The notes beneath the pieces were generated by a model. It searched no databases. It was given only the letters and a program-made list of their open reading frames with translations, and had not been told where the DNA came from. From positions 1 to 22,044 of the forward strand of contig JBBROA010000073.1 in the NCBI GenBank assembly GCA_038229875.1: DNA of 22,044 bases, read 5' to 3'. This stretch comes from JALYUA01 sp038229875 (GTDB taxonomy: Bacteria > Acidobacteriota > Thermoanaerobaculia > UBA5066 > Gp7-AA6). The position numbers and the translations under genes are program-made. Shown here piece after piece: positions 1 to 9,568 of the stretch; positions within the stretch are counted from its first letter, which is position 1; the number at the start of each line of letters is the position of its first letter.

Positions 1-1874
1 ATACTTAAATTCTCGCGATACTCACCGGGTTCTCCCAGCGGCTCCCCCTGCTTGCCCGATCGATCGAACCAGACGAGCCGGCGGATCGCGCGCCCTCCGC
101 TCTGGTAGGCGAGGATCCCGTTGTCGGAGACCGAAAACGCGCCCGAACCCCAGACCGGGACGTACTCGACGTTTTTTACGACAGGAAACGGATCGCCTTT
201 GAGCGCGATCCGATCGGAATTGAACCGCTGAGCCATGAGCGTCCGGTCTCGGACGAAGAAGAGCAACCCTGGCGGCGCCCAGCTGGCCGAAGAATTTATT
301 CCCGGCAGCCGCCGGACCTCTTTCGAGTCGAGAGAGCCGACTGCCAGGCCCGCGTTCTGCGGCTGCGTGCTCCGGATGAGGAAAAGGAAGTGGCGCCCGT
401 CCGGCAGAAAACGCGGTCGCCAGTGGCCCGTCTCGCCACGCGATCTGTCGAGTGCGGTGACCGGCACCGGATTTCCGCCGCTGGGATCGACCCGAAAGAT
501 CGGGCTCACGCCGCCATTCGTGGTGAAGAGGATGACGTTGTCGCGGTTCCAGGCCCCCCCCCGGCCGTCGGTCATCTCGCAGATGGTTTCGACCGGTCCC
601 CCGGCGGCCGGAATCCGCTGGAGCTTCGTCCCTCCCCCTCCGTACGCGATAGAGCGGCCATCGGGTGACCAGAACGGGTCGTACGCATCTTCGGTCGCGT
701 CGAGTCGGCGCGCCTCGGCGGAATCTAAAGACCGGACCCACAGGTAGGACCGACCCGTTTCTTCGCGGACGCCGAAGACCATCTGCCGCCCGTCGGGCGA
801 CAGTGTGACCGGAGAGTCGGTGTTGTTGAAAGTTCCCTTGCCGGGAGGAAAGACCTCGAAGTGCACCGGCATCGCAGGCTTCGGAGCTCGATGAAAATAA
901 CCGACCGTCGCCAGCGCCCCGGCCGCAAAGAAAAGCACCGCGAGCATCCAGGCGAGCCGCTCCCGATGCTTGCGCCGCGCGACGATGACCACGGGAGCGC
1001 CCGCCTGCGAGCCTTCGGAGATCCACTTGAGCTCTCCGGCGACGTCGTGCGCGCTCTGCCACCGATCCTCGGGATCTTTGGCGAGACACGTCTTGACGAC
1101 GCGGTCAAAGGCAGGGGGCGTCATGGGGGCCACCGTAGAGATAGGGACGGGCTCGCTCGACATGATCGCTGTGATGAGCGAGGCCTGACTGTTTCCGGAA
1201 AACGCCTTCTTCGCCGTCGCCATTTCGTACAGGACCGCGCCGAACGCGAAGATGTCCGATCGAGCGTCGGCTTCTTTTCCTTCGAGCTGCTCGGGCGCCA
1301 TGTACTGGAACGTTCCCAGGATCGTTCCGGCTGACGTCAGGTTCGGCGGGCCCGCGAGGGTCGGGAACGCGGTCAGGCCCGGGTCGGACGTTGGAGGCAC
1401 CAGCACCTTCGCGAGCCCGAAATCGAGGAGCTTGACGCCTGTCTTCGTCAACATCACATTGCCGGGCTTCAAATCCCGGTGCGCGAACCCCTGGCGGTGC
1501 GCTTTGTCGAGAGCTTCCGCAACCTGGATCCCGTAGCGTAGAGTCTGTTCGAGCTTCAGTGGCCCTTTCGCCAGGCGATCCGAGAGCGTCTCGCCCTCGA
1601 TGAGCTCCATCACCAGGTACTCTGTCTCGCCTTCGCGTCCGACGTCGTAGAGCGCACAGATATTGGGATGCGAAAGCGACGCGATGGCCCTCGCTTCCCG
1701 CTCGAAGCGCTGCCGGACCTCCGGAAGGGAAGCGAGATGGTGCGGGAGCACCTTGATCGCGACCGACCGGTCGAGCCGGGTGTCGCGCGCCTTGTAGACC
1801 TCTCCCATGCCCCCCGCACCGAGGGGAGCGAGGATCTCGTACGGTCCGAGCTTCGTTCCGGGAGTCAGCGTCAT
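1..1874 (-). CDS. K1: membrane Ser/Thr protein kinase with PD40 beta-propeller (type B), 3' end outside window
   Basis: Probable receptor kinase: a cytoplasmic kinase that phosphorylates protein Ser/Thr, joined by one membrane helix to an extracytoplasmic propeller sensor. The frame is open from the ATG at 1874 to the left edge, giving 624 visible residues and no stop. Visible motifs are the Gly-rich loop LGAGGMGEVY (res 18-27), ATP-anchoring Lys41, HRD with catalytic Asp134, Asp151 of DFG and an APE motif near 193-195, so all catalytic residues are present. A hydrophobic helix lies at about 306-326, followed by SPDG-type propeller repeats. Relatives K3 and K5 are 885 and 880 residues, so roughly 260 residues are missing. 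The start is fixed by the family N-terminus M-T-L-T-P-G-T-K-L-G; the ribosome-binding site is weak. It begins 10 bp after the stop of the small gene at 1885-2091, so cotranscription is possible. Substrate and ligand are unknown. Confidence 0.93.
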   Translation of the reverse strand, partial: MTLTPGTKLGPYEILAPLGAGGMGEVYKARDTRLDRSVAIKVLPHHLASLPEVRQRFEREARAIASLSHPNICALYDVGREGETEYLVMELIEGETLSDRLAKGPLKLEQTLRYGIQVAEALDKAHRQGFAHRDLKPGNVMLTKTGVKLLDFGLAKVLVPPTSDPGLTAFPTLAGPPNLTSAGTILGTFQYMAPEQLEGKEADARSDIFAFGAVLYEMATAKKAFSGNSQASLITAIMSSEPVPISTVAPMTPPAFDRVVKTCLAKDPEDRWQSAHDVAGELKWISEGSQAGAPVVIVARRKHRERLAWMLAVLFFAAGALATVGYFHRAPKPAMPVHFEVFPPGKGTFNNTDSPVTLSPDGRQMVFGVREETGRSYLWVRSLDSAEARRLDATEDAYDPFWSPDGRSIAYGGGGTKLQRIPAAGGPVETICEMTDGRGGAWNRDNVILFTTNGGVSPIFRVDPSGGNPVPVTALDRSRGETGHWRPRFLPDGRHFLFLIRSTQPQNAGLAVGSLDSKEVRRLPGINSSASWAPPGLLFFVRDRTLMAQRFNSDRIALKGDPFPVVKNVEYVPVWGSGAFSVSDNGILAYQSGGRAIRRLVWFDRSGKQGEPLGEPGEYRENLS

Positions 1875-1884
1875 TGGAAGCGCT

Positions 1885-2091
1885 TCAGAGCCGGAACGGC
1901 TCGGCGCCATCCGGCGTCGGTGGCCGCCGACGGATGGGGAAGAGAGGCGAAGGCGCCAGCCTGTTCAAAGCGTCCAGAGCCCACGGGCGCCGCTCTTCCC
2001 TCCCGCGCCGCAGGGCGATCACGTCTGCCGGCGTTGTCGACACCCTCCAATCGAGTGGAGGCAACGAGTCAGAGGGTTTTTTCGAGGTCAT
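1885..2091 (-). CDS. Small hypothetical protein (68 aa) overlapping the nucleotidyltransferase gene
   Basis: A 68-codon reading frame from an ATG at 2091, starting inside the end of the nucleotidyltransferase gene (23-bp overlap) and stopping 10 bp before K1. The product is soluble and charged, with a central segment P-L-D-W-R-V-S-T-T-P-A-D-V-I-A-L-R-R and a basic C-terminus ending in E-P-F-R-L. Third codon positions are mostly G or C, as in the neighbouring genes, and the tight overlap supports translation coupled to the upstream gene. From memory, the D-W-R-V plus A-L-R-R pattern and the E-P-F-x-L end occur in short uncharacterised proteins of similar bacteria; I could not verify this. It may be a partner or antitoxin-like protein for the nucleotidyltransferase, but only context supports that. 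A chance open frame remains possible. Confidence 0.5.
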   Translation of the reverse strand: MTSKKPSDSLPPLDWRVSTTPADVIALRRGREERRPWALDALNRLAPSPLFPIRRRPPTPDGAEPFRL

Positions 2092-2572
2092 CGAATCGTC
2101 CTTCGAGCCCGTGCTTTGCGAAGTAGCCGCGAACCTCCTCGCGGTTTACACCCGGAAGCGTCAGGAGAAAACGAATGTCGGCCAGATCCTGGAAGGTGCG
2201 GGTCGGATCGTTCTTGATCGCGAGGACTTTCATCGCGGCCAGGTGCTCCGGCCTGGGCAGGAGTGTGGTGCGGCCGGCGGGCCCGGGAAAGGCCCGGGCG
2301 GCGGAGAAGAGAGCATCCGCGGTGTCCCTGTCGATGTACACGAAATCCACTCTGCCACTGGAAGGGTCGGGGTGCACATGGTTGGAGTACCCCGGGGAGC
2401 GATGCACGGTCTCGTACCCGCGCTGCTCGAGATGCTCGACGATGGCGTCCTGGGCCTCGGCATCGACGACGAGGTCGAGATCGACGGTGGCGCGCGGCAA
2501 CCCGTAGGCGGCGAGCGCGAGAGCGCCGATCAGGGCGTGCCGGAAGCCTCGTTCGTCGAGGAATACAGCCAC
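2069..2572 (-). CDS. AbiEii-like nucleotidyltransferase (MNT fold)
   Basis: A small stand-alone nucleotidyltransferase-fold protein, 167 residues from the GTG at 2572. The N-terminus carries the fold signature: I-G-A-L-A-L (Gly16), then R-A-T-V-D-L-D-L with the metal-binding pair Asp31/Asp33, and a likely third carboxylate in R-V-D-F-V-Y (Asp76). The later M-K-V-L-A-I-K (Lys115) and Q-D-L-A-D-I (Asp129, Asp132) match the helical part of AbiEii/DUF6036-type proteins. Relatives include abortive-infection and toxin nucleotidyltransferases that modify tRNA or other targets, but many stand-alone members are uncharacterised. The usual Gly-Gly/Ser before the catalytic Asp is Gly-Ala here. The start is uncertain: the frame is open and coding-like upstream (D-F-E-K-Q-L-A-S precedes the GTG) but has no in-frame ATG, and a CTG at 2614 would add 14 residues. 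It is divergent from ispG and followed by the overlapping small gene. Confidence 0.82.
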   Translation of the reverse strand: MAVFLDERGFRHALIGALALAAYGLPRATVDLDLVVDAEAQDAIVEHLEQRGYETVHRSPGYSNHVHPDPSSGRVDFVYIDRDTADALFSAARAFPGPAGRTTLLPRPEHLAAMKVLAIKNDPTRTFQDLADIRFLLTLPGVNREEVRGYFAKHGLEGRFDDLEKTL

Positions 2573-2714
2573 GCTCGCGAGCTGTTTTTCGAAGTCGATC
2601 TTGTGCCTCGACAGGAGCTTAGCAGGCCGGCCGCGAACGCCGGGCGGCTTCGCAGAGATGCCAGAAGGAAAAGTTGTTCCACCGTTCCCGCCTCCCCCGG
2701 CGAACGCGCTCTGT

Positions 2715-2720
2715 TAAATT
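2715..2720 (+). promoter_or_regulatory. Putative -10 element for ispG giving a leaderless or near-leaderless mRNA
   Basis: TAAATT, preceded by TGT, stands out in an otherwise GC-rich stretch and ends 6 bp before the ispG GTG codon. A start site about 7 bp downstream would coincide with the GTG itself. The first three bases (2715-2717) are also an in-frame TAA stop, so ispG cannot start further upstream. No Shine-Dalgarno sequence lies between. I see no convincing -35 box. Confidence 0.35.
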
Positions 2721-2726
2721 TCCTCC

Positions 2727-3986
<1,260 letters not shown>

Positions 3987-4027
3987 GGACCTGAGAGGCT
4001 GCAGATATCTAGTTGTCACCCGATTGA

Positions 4028-6622
4028 TCAGCGAAGGCCTTCGACGACGAAGAGCTCGGAAAGCGTGGGAGAGGCGCTGTAGACGTAGGACTTCCCGTCT
4101 CGCGTCAGGAGCAAGGCCTCAAGCTTATGAGCCGGTTCTGCGGGCCGGATCTCCCTGAAGAGGCGTCTCTTCGCGGTCGAAAGCTCGAGAAGCCAGACTT
4201 TGCCGAGAACGTCGGACCCTTTGTGGACGTACAGCGACAGGCCGTCGGCGCTCCACTGGATCGGTCTTTCCTCGGCCTCGAGCCCGGAGACCGGCCGGAC
4301 CTCTCCTTTCTCGAGCGGAAAGAGCGAGGCCTTGCCCGGGCCTTCCGTCCCGATGACGTACCGCCCGTCCGGCGAAATCGCCCCCACGGTCTGAATTCCG
4401 AATCCTTCCGGACTCACGACGCGGGGCGCCGCTGCTTCGATCTCGCAAACGAAGAGGCGGCCGGGGCGCCCCGCTTCGGTCGCGGAGAAGACGACGCGGC
4501 GGCTGTCGGGAGACCAGGCGGCCCCGCCGAATCCTCTGAGCGAACCGGTCTTCACGAGCTTCGTTGCACCCGGTCCCGTCGGCAGCACGACGAGGCGGTT
4601 TGTCAGCCCCTTCGCGGACTGGAGCGCGAGCACCCATTTCCCGTCCGGGGAGAGCGCGAGCGCGCTCCCGTCTCCGAGCCGCACGGCAGCCGATCCGTCC
4701 GTCTTTCGCAGGTACACGGAAGACGAGGCGCCCCCACCTTCCCGCGTTTCGGAGAACAGCAATGTCTTTCCGTCGGCGGAGAGGTCCGCCGGAACCGAGC
4801 CGTCGAGCCATGCGAGATCGCGCTCTTTCTCCTGGCCGGCGGCAAGACCCCGCATGACCGACAGGATGGCGTGGTGGGCCAGGAGGACCCGGCCGTCGCG
4901 GGAGATGTCGTCCAGTTCGAGGTCTCCCGGAACGCGGGTGACCAGCCGCTGCTCGCCGGACAGCGTGACGGCAAAGAGAGCTAAAACCTTATCGGGACCG
5001 ACGGCCGTAAACCAGACCTCACGGCCATCCGGCCGCCAGCAGGGCACGCCGGCCAGATTTCTCCAACCGCTCGAGAGCGCCTTCGCTTTCCCTCCGGCGA
5101 GATCGATGACCATCACCGCTCCCGACTCTCCGCTCTCCGTGAACGCGATCCGATCTCCGCCCGGTGAGAATCTCGGGACGGCGAGATAGTCCGTCGACTC
5201 CCGTAGGACCCTTCCAGGGGGAAACTCGAGACGCGTCCGGTCGCCTGCCAACCGGGTGACGGCGAGCTCCTTTCCGTCCGGCGCCCAGTCCGCCCCGGCG
5301 TACGTGACGCCCTCGATCGCCTCTCTGGGGATGCCGCCCGCGAGCGGCACCCGCGCGAGGGTTCCGGTTCCCGCCGGGCCCTTCTTCAAGGCCAAGATCG
5401 CCAATTCTCCCAACGGAGAAACGGCGAGAATGTCGAAGTCTCCAGGCCCGAAATCGAAGGGCCTGGATTCGGGGCTTTCCGGCCGCGTCAGGTAAACGCG
5501 GGATGGCTCGCCCTCCCAGTTGGCGCCGTAAAGGATCGTTTGTCCGTCCGTGGCAAAACGGGCGTTGGCGAGGATGCCGCGCCGGAAGGTCACTCGATGA
5601 AAAGACGGAGTCGATGCCACGACGCGCCTCGAGATCGCGCGCGCCGCCCAACCCGCGCCGAGGCCGATCGCGAGAAGCGTGGCGCCTGCGAGAACGGGAG
5701 ACACGCGGCGCCGCCCGCGGCCCGGCCGGGCCAGCGGCGTTTCGGCTGCGCTCGTAACCTCCGAGATGTGGTCGCGAACGCTCTCGAGATCGCGCGCGAG
5801 GTCCCGCGTGGAGGCGTAGCGCTCTTCCGGATCTTTCGTCATGCAGCGCTCGACGATCCAGCGCAGCGGTGGCGGAATATCGGACCGAAGCTTCGCCAGA
5901 GGCTCCGGCTCCTCGCGGATGATGGCCGACATGGTTTCGGCCGCGGTTTTCCTTGCGAACGGCTTCTGTCCCGCGGCGACCTCGTAAAGGATGGAGCCGA
6001 AGGAAAACTGGTCGGACCGAAAATCGAGCGGCTGCCCGCTCGCCTGCTCGGGGGACATGTATCCGACCGTCCCCAGAACCGTTCCCGGATGGGTCTCGGG
6101 CCTCGCCAGCGTCAGCATCGCGGAGACCTGGCCCGATTCGGGCTCGGCGAGCTTTGCCAGTCCGAAATCGAGGATCTTGACGTAGCCGTCTTTGGAGACC
6201 ATCACGTTCTCGGGCTTCAGATCCCGGTGGACGATTCCCGCTCCGTGCGCCTTGGCCAAGCCCTCGGCGACTTGCGCGGCGATGTCGATGACGCGGCGGA
6301 CCGGCATGGGACCGGAGGCGGAGAGCTCGCGCAGCGTCTTGCCGTCCACGAGCTCCATGGCGATGAAGGGGGTCGTGTCGGAGAGGCCCACCTCGTAGAT
6401 CGTGATGATGTTGGGATGGTTCAGGGCCGACGCGGCGCGCGCCTCCTGCTCGAATCGGGAGAGGCGGTCGGGGTCCCGGGTAACCTCCCCGGGAAGCACC
6501 TTCAAGGCCACCTCGCGTCCCAGGCGCGGGTCCCGGGCGCGATACACCTCGCCCATTCCGCCGGCGCCGAGCGGCGCGAGGATCTCGTAGGGGCCGAGGC
6601 GGGAACCAGCGGCGAGCGTCAT
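4028..6622 (-). CDS. K2: membrane Ser/Thr protein kinase with PD40 beta-propeller (type A)
   Basis: Complete 864-residue receptor-type kinase. Gly-loop at 18-27, Lys41, HRDLKPEN with Asp134, Asp152 of DFG and S-P-E at 190-192 indicate an active Hanks-type domain to about residue 285. A basic stretch (G-R-G-R-R-R) precedes a membrane helix at about 309-330, so the propeller should lie outside the cytoplasmic membrane. About ten SPDG-like turns follow (F-A-T-D-G, A-P-D-G-K, S-P-G-G-D, S-A-D-G-K, S-P-D-G-K, S-P-D-G-R and others). The C-terminus ends S-E-L-F-V-V-E-G-L-R, the type A tail shared with K8 and the remnant at 12363-12790. The activation region reads S-D-Q-F-S-F-G rather than the usual S-D-I-W/F-S-F-G; K4 shares this. 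The ATG at 6622 fits the family N-terminus, with only a weak purine-rich stretch upstream. K3 ends 47 bp upstream, so the two are probably cotranscribed. Substrate and ligand are unknown. Confidence 0.95.
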   Translation of the reverse strand: MTLAAGSRLGPYEILAPLGAGGMGEVYRARDPRLGREVALKVLPGEVTRDPDRLSRFEQEARAASALNHPNIITIYEVGLSDTTPFIAMELVDGKTLRELSASGPMPVRRVIDIAAQVAEGLAKAHGAGIVHRDLKPENVMVSKDGYVKILDFGLAKLAEPESGQVSAMLTLARPETHPGTVLGTVGYMSPEQASGQPLDFRSDQFSFGSILYEVAAGQKPFARKTAAETMSAIIREEPEPLAKLRSDIPPPLRWIVERCMTKDPEERYASTRDLARDLESVRDHISEVTSAAETPLARPGRGRRRVSPVLAGATLLAIGLGAGWAARAISRRVVASTPSFHRVTFRRGILANARFATDGQTILYGANWEGEPSRVYLTRPESPESRPFDFGPGDFDILAVSPLGELAILALKKGPAGTGTLARVPLAGGIPREAIEGVTYAGADWAPDGKELAVTRLAGDRTRLEFPPGRVLRESTDYLAVPRFSPGGDRIAFTESGESGAVMVIDLAGGKAKALSSGWRNLAGVPCWRPDGREVWFTAVGPDKVLALFAVTLSGEQRLVTRVPGDLELDDISRDGRVLLAHHAILSVMRGLAAGQEKERDLAWLDGSVPADLSADGKTLLFSETREGGGASSSVYLRKTDGSAAVRLGDGSALALSPDGKWVLALQSAKGLTNRLVVLPTGPGATKLVKTGSLRGFGGAAWSPDSRRVVFSATEAGRPGRLFVCEIEAAAPRVVSPEGFGIQTVGAISPDGRYVIGTEGPGKASLFPLEKGEVRPVSGLEAEERPIQWSADGLSLYVHKGSDVLGKVWLLELSTAKRRLFREIRPAEPAHKLEALLLTRDGKSYVYSASPTLSELFVVEGLR

Positions 6623-6669
6623 CGAACGGTCACTTCTTCAACGCCGCCGTCTACGAAAGTGGAGGCCCG

Positions 6670-9327
6670 TCATCGCGGCAAGTCCGCGTCCCAGTGAGTG
6701 ACCAGGGCGACGCGCGTGTCGCCCGTCTCGCTTCCCGCGTTCACCAGGAACCGGTTGCCGTCGGCGCCGACGTCGTATCCAAAGGCGCCGAGCCGCGGGC
6801 CGGTGAACATGTTGACGCGAAAGAGAGGCCGGACGTTCTTGATCTCGAAGACGGAGCCAGCAGCGGCGACGGACGCGGCCATCAACTCTCCTTGCGTGGA
6901 GAGGTAGTAGAGCTCTTGCCCGTGCGGACTCCAGCGCGGCTGAGTCCCGCCTCGCAGAGAGACTTGCCAATGTGCGCCGCCCTTCGAGAGGGGAGTGACG
7001 TAAACTTCGGCCCTCCCCGTTTCCCGGGACGTAAAGGCCACCCATCGTCCGTCCGGCGAAAACTGTCCGTTCGATTCGTTCGACGCCTGAGTGAGTGCAA
7101 AAGCCGCGGCAGGGTCGGCGAGCGGGATCGCCCAGATCTGCGCCGCGCCGATGTTGCCCTTTTCCACGAGCACATGGCGGCCGTCGCGCGACCAGTCCGT
7201 CGGCTCCATTCTCTCCTTCGACGTGTAAACGACCTTCTGCTCCGCCGCTCCGTTCGCGTAGACCGTCGCGAGTACGAACTGATCGGGCGCACGTTGCGAG
7301 GCGAAGAGAATCTCGGAAGAGTCCGGAGACCACTGCGGGGCGAGTATCACCTGAGCGTCCTTCGTCAAACGCGTTCGGACGCCGCGCGTCAGATCGTAGA
7401 CCCAGACGTCGTTGTTCGGATCTCCCAGAACCACGGACGCGTGACGGCCGTCGGGCGAGAGCCGCATCCCGTAGGCCTCGCTCCGCTCGCCAACCTTCTC
7501 GACGCCCCGACCGGCCGAATCGACCCACGTCAGCTGGCCGCCCGCTCCGGAGCGGCCGTGCTGGAAAGCGAGGACGCCATTCTGGGAAGCCGTGAACGTT
7601 CCCCGCCACACCCCCGCGTCATAGCTGACGTCGTCCTCGATGCGAACGGGCTCACCGGAAAATCGGAAGCTGACCGGATCGAATCTTTGACCGATGAGGC
7701 TGCTGTCGCGGATCAGGAGAAGCCAGCCCGACGCGTACTGGGGACTTCCGAACGCCGACAGCAGCCGCCGGGTTTTCTTACCGTCGACCGATCCGACGTA
7801 AATTCCGGCCTGATCCGAGCGGGGCTTCAGATGGTTGGCGGCGAGATAGAGGAAGTGTTTTCCATCGGGCAGAAAGAACGGCCAGCGGTGAGTGCTGTGC
7901 CGCAACGCGTCTACGCCCGTGACCGGCACCGGAGTTCCACCCGCGGCGGAGACGCGAAACAGTCCGGTCCGAATGTCCGGCGCGAAGACGATCATTCCGT
8001 CTGCGCCCCATGCGCCGCCTCGCGCGTTCGCGGCATCGCAGACCGTGAGAACGGGGCCTCCCGTGGCCTCGATGACCTTGAGCTTGCCTTGCGAAAAGAA
8101 GCCGACGGATTTGGAGTTGGGTGACCAGAACGGAAACTTCGCGCCGTCCGTCGCGCCGAGCGCCGCCAGCGCGCCGGATCGCAGGGACAACACGGAGAGC
8201 GTATCGCCCGCCCCAAAGACGGCGCGCTCTCCATCGGGCGAAAGGACGATCGGAGCTCCTTCGTCGCCGCTGAATCGAAAAGCCGCGCCATCCGGGGGAA
8301 CGAGAAAGGAATGGACCGGTTGCGGATGATCGCGCCGCAGGCTCAGAAGGTCCCGGCCGAGGTAGAGGACTCCGAGGGCGAGGAGTCCCGCGAGGAGCCA
8401 TGCGATCCATTCACGCCGGCTCTTTCGGGCCGTTGCGACCGGAGCGCCGGCGCCCCCGCGCGTGCTCTCCGCGATCCAGCGAAGCTCCTTGCCCACGTCG
8501 CCGGCGTTCTGCCAACGGTCGTCCGGGTCCTTGGCGAGGCAGGTCTTGACAACGCGATCGAGTGCCGGGGGACTCGTCGCTTGGACCGTCGAGACAGGCG
8601 CGGGCTCGCTCGACATGATCGCGGAAATCAACGAGGCCTGGCTCGCTCCGGAAAACGCCTTCCTGCCACTCGCCATTTCATAGAGCACGCAGCCGAACGC
8701 GAAGATGTCCGTCCGCGCGTCCGCGTCCTTGCCCTCCAGCTGCTCAGGCGCCATGTACTGGAATGTCCCGAGGATCGTCCCTTCCTGCGTCAGGGGGGAG
8801 CTTCCGACGAGGGTCGGCAACGCGGTCACGCCGGAGGGCGCGGCGGCCTTTGCGATCACTTTCGCCAGGCCGAAGTCGAGCAGTTTGACTCCAGAGCGGG
8901 TCAGCATGACGTTGCCGGGCTTCAAGTCCCGGTGCACGATCCCCTGCCGGTGTGCCCGGTCGAGCGCGTCGCACATCTCGACGCCATAGCGCAAAGCCTG
9001 CTCGAGCGGCACGGGTCCCTTCGCCAGTCGGTCGGCGAGCGTCTCGCCTTCGAGGTACTCCATGACGAGGTACTCGACACCGTCCTGATTGCCGACGTCA
9101 TAGAGCGCGCAAATGTGCGGGTGAGAGAGCTGCGAGATCGTCTTCGCCTCGCGCTCGAACCGCTGCCGCACTTCCTCGGAAGACGAAAGATGCGAGGGGA
9201 GTACTTTGACGGCGACCGTCCGCTCGAGTCGCGTGTCCCGCGCCTTGTACACCTCGCCCATCCCGCCCGCGCCGAGCGGGGCGCCGATTTCGTACGGACC
9301 CAGTCGAGTTCCCGCCCCGAGCGTCAT
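6670..9327 (-). CDS. K3: membrane Ser/Thr protein kinase with PD40 beta-propeller (type B)
   Basis: Complete 885-residue receptor-type kinase. The kinase domain has Gly-loop 18-27, Lys41, HRDLKPGN with Asp134, DFG Asp151 and A-P-E at 193-195, all intact. Type B hallmarks are N-V-M-L-T-R-S-G-V-K-L-L before DFG and F-S-G-A-S-Q-A-S-L-I-S-A-I near 225-237. A membrane helix lies at about 307-325, then a propeller with S-P-D-G-E, S-P-D-G-R, S-P-D-S-S and similar turns, ending in V-T-H-W-D-A-D-L-P-R. I chose the ATG at 9327 over an in-frame GTG at 9369: it begins the family N-terminus M-T-L-G-A-G-T-R-L-G and has a strong ribosome-binding site. Closest in the window to K1 and K5. It is separated from K4 by 241 bp containing an inverted repeat and a tandem octamer, and K2 follows after 47 bp. 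Confidence 0.95.
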   Translation of the reverse strand: MTLGAGTRLGPYEIGAPLGAGGMGEVYKARDTRLERTVAVKVLPSHLSSSEEVRQRFEREAKTISQLSHPHICALYDVGNQDGVEYLVMEYLEGETLADRLAKGPVPLEQALRYGVEMCDALDRAHRQGIVHRDLKPGNVMLTRSGVKLLDFGLAKVIAKAAAPSGVTALPTLVGSSPLTQEGTILGTFQYMAPEQLEGKDADARTDIFAFGCVLYEMASGRKAFSGASQASLISAIMSSEPAPVSTVQATSPPALDRVVKTCLAKDPDDRWQNAGDVGKELRWIAESTRGGAGAPVATARKSRREWIAWLLAGLLALGVLYLGRDLLSLRRDHPQPVHSFLVPPDGAAFRFSGDEGAPIVLSPDGERAVFGAGDTLSVLSLRSGALAALGATDGAKFPFWSPNSKSVGFFSQGKLKVIEATGGPVLTVCDAANARGGAWGADGMIVFAPDIRTGLFRVSAAGGTPVPVTGVDALRHSTHRWPFFLPDGKHFLYLAANHLKPRSDQAGIYVGSVDGKKTRRLLSAFGSPQYASGWLLLIRDSSLIGQRFDPVSFRFSGEPVRIEDDVSYDAGVWRGTFTASQNGVLAFQHGRSGAGGQLTWVDSAGRGVEKVGERSEAYGMRLSPDGRHASVVLGDPNNDVWVYDLTRGVRTRLTKDAQVILAPQWSPDSSEILFASQRAPDQFVLATVYANGAAEQKVVYTSKERMEPTDWSRDGRHVLVEKGNIGAAQIWAIPLADPAAAFALTQASNESNGQFSPDGRWVAFTSRETGRAEVYVTPLSKGGAHWQVSLRGGTQPRWSPHGQELYYLSTQGELMAASVAAAGSVFEIKNVRPLFRVNMFTGPRLGAFGYDVGADGNRFLVNAGSETGDTRVALVTHWDADLPR

Positions 9328-9333
9328 TTCAGG

Positions 9334-9341
9334 CTCCTCCC
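9334..9341 (-). promoter_or_regulatory. Ribosome-binding site that fixes the K3 start
   Basis: On the minus strand this reads GGGAGGAG, ending 6 bp before the ATG at 9327. It is among the strongest Shine-Dalgarno sequences in the window and favours the ATG at 9327 over the GTG at 9369. Confidence 0.8.
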
Positions 9342-9392
9342 GTCCGGCGTCGGGGACTCTGTGCTCCACCGGCCCGCGGTGATGGTACCGGC

Positions 9393-9417
9393 GATCCGGC
9401 AGTCATCACGCCGGATC
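9393..9417. repeat. Perfect inverted repeat (8-bp arms, 9-bp loop) between K4 and K3
   Basis: GATCCGGC (9393-9400) and GCCGGATC (9410-9417) are exact reverse complements. The site lies about 150 bp after the K4 stop and 65 bp before the K3 ATG. It could fold in RNA as a GC-rich hairpin, but no T-run follows on the minus strand, so an intrinsic terminator is not supported. A protein-binding operator or transcript-processing hairpin are alternatives. Confidence 0.5.
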
Positions 9418-9458
9418 CTGCGGCTCGCGCGGTTGCCCTCAAGGATCGCGCGGCGTTT

Positions 9459-9488
9459 GTCGCAACGTCGCAACGTCGCGATGTCGCC
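9459..9488. repeat. Tandem 8-bp direct repeat, almost four copies
   Basis: GTCGCAAC occurs exactly at 9459-9466 and 9467-9474, then as GTCGCGAT at 9475-9482 and a partial GTCGCC at 9483-9488. It lies in the 241-bp space between K4 and K3, about 130 bp upstream of the K3 start. The regular 8-bp spacing suggests an operator array or a slippage product. No function can be assigned. Confidence 0.6.
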
Positions 9489-9568
9489 TTGGGTCCGCTG
9501 CGCGCTTCATGTCGCCCTTCCGACGGCCGACGCGAAGGAGCGCGTTATCCGCGAGGCGCCGGGCACCC

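Noticed and set aside
3987..4027. Short palindromes (CTGCAG, AGATATCT) between the convergent ends of ispG and K2, considered as a terminator
   Set aside because: They are restriction-site-like palindromes without a stable stem-loop or a T-run.
9328..9369. GTG start at 9369 for K3, adding 14 residues
   Set aside because: The ATG at 9327 has a strong ribosome-binding site and begins the conserved N-terminus.
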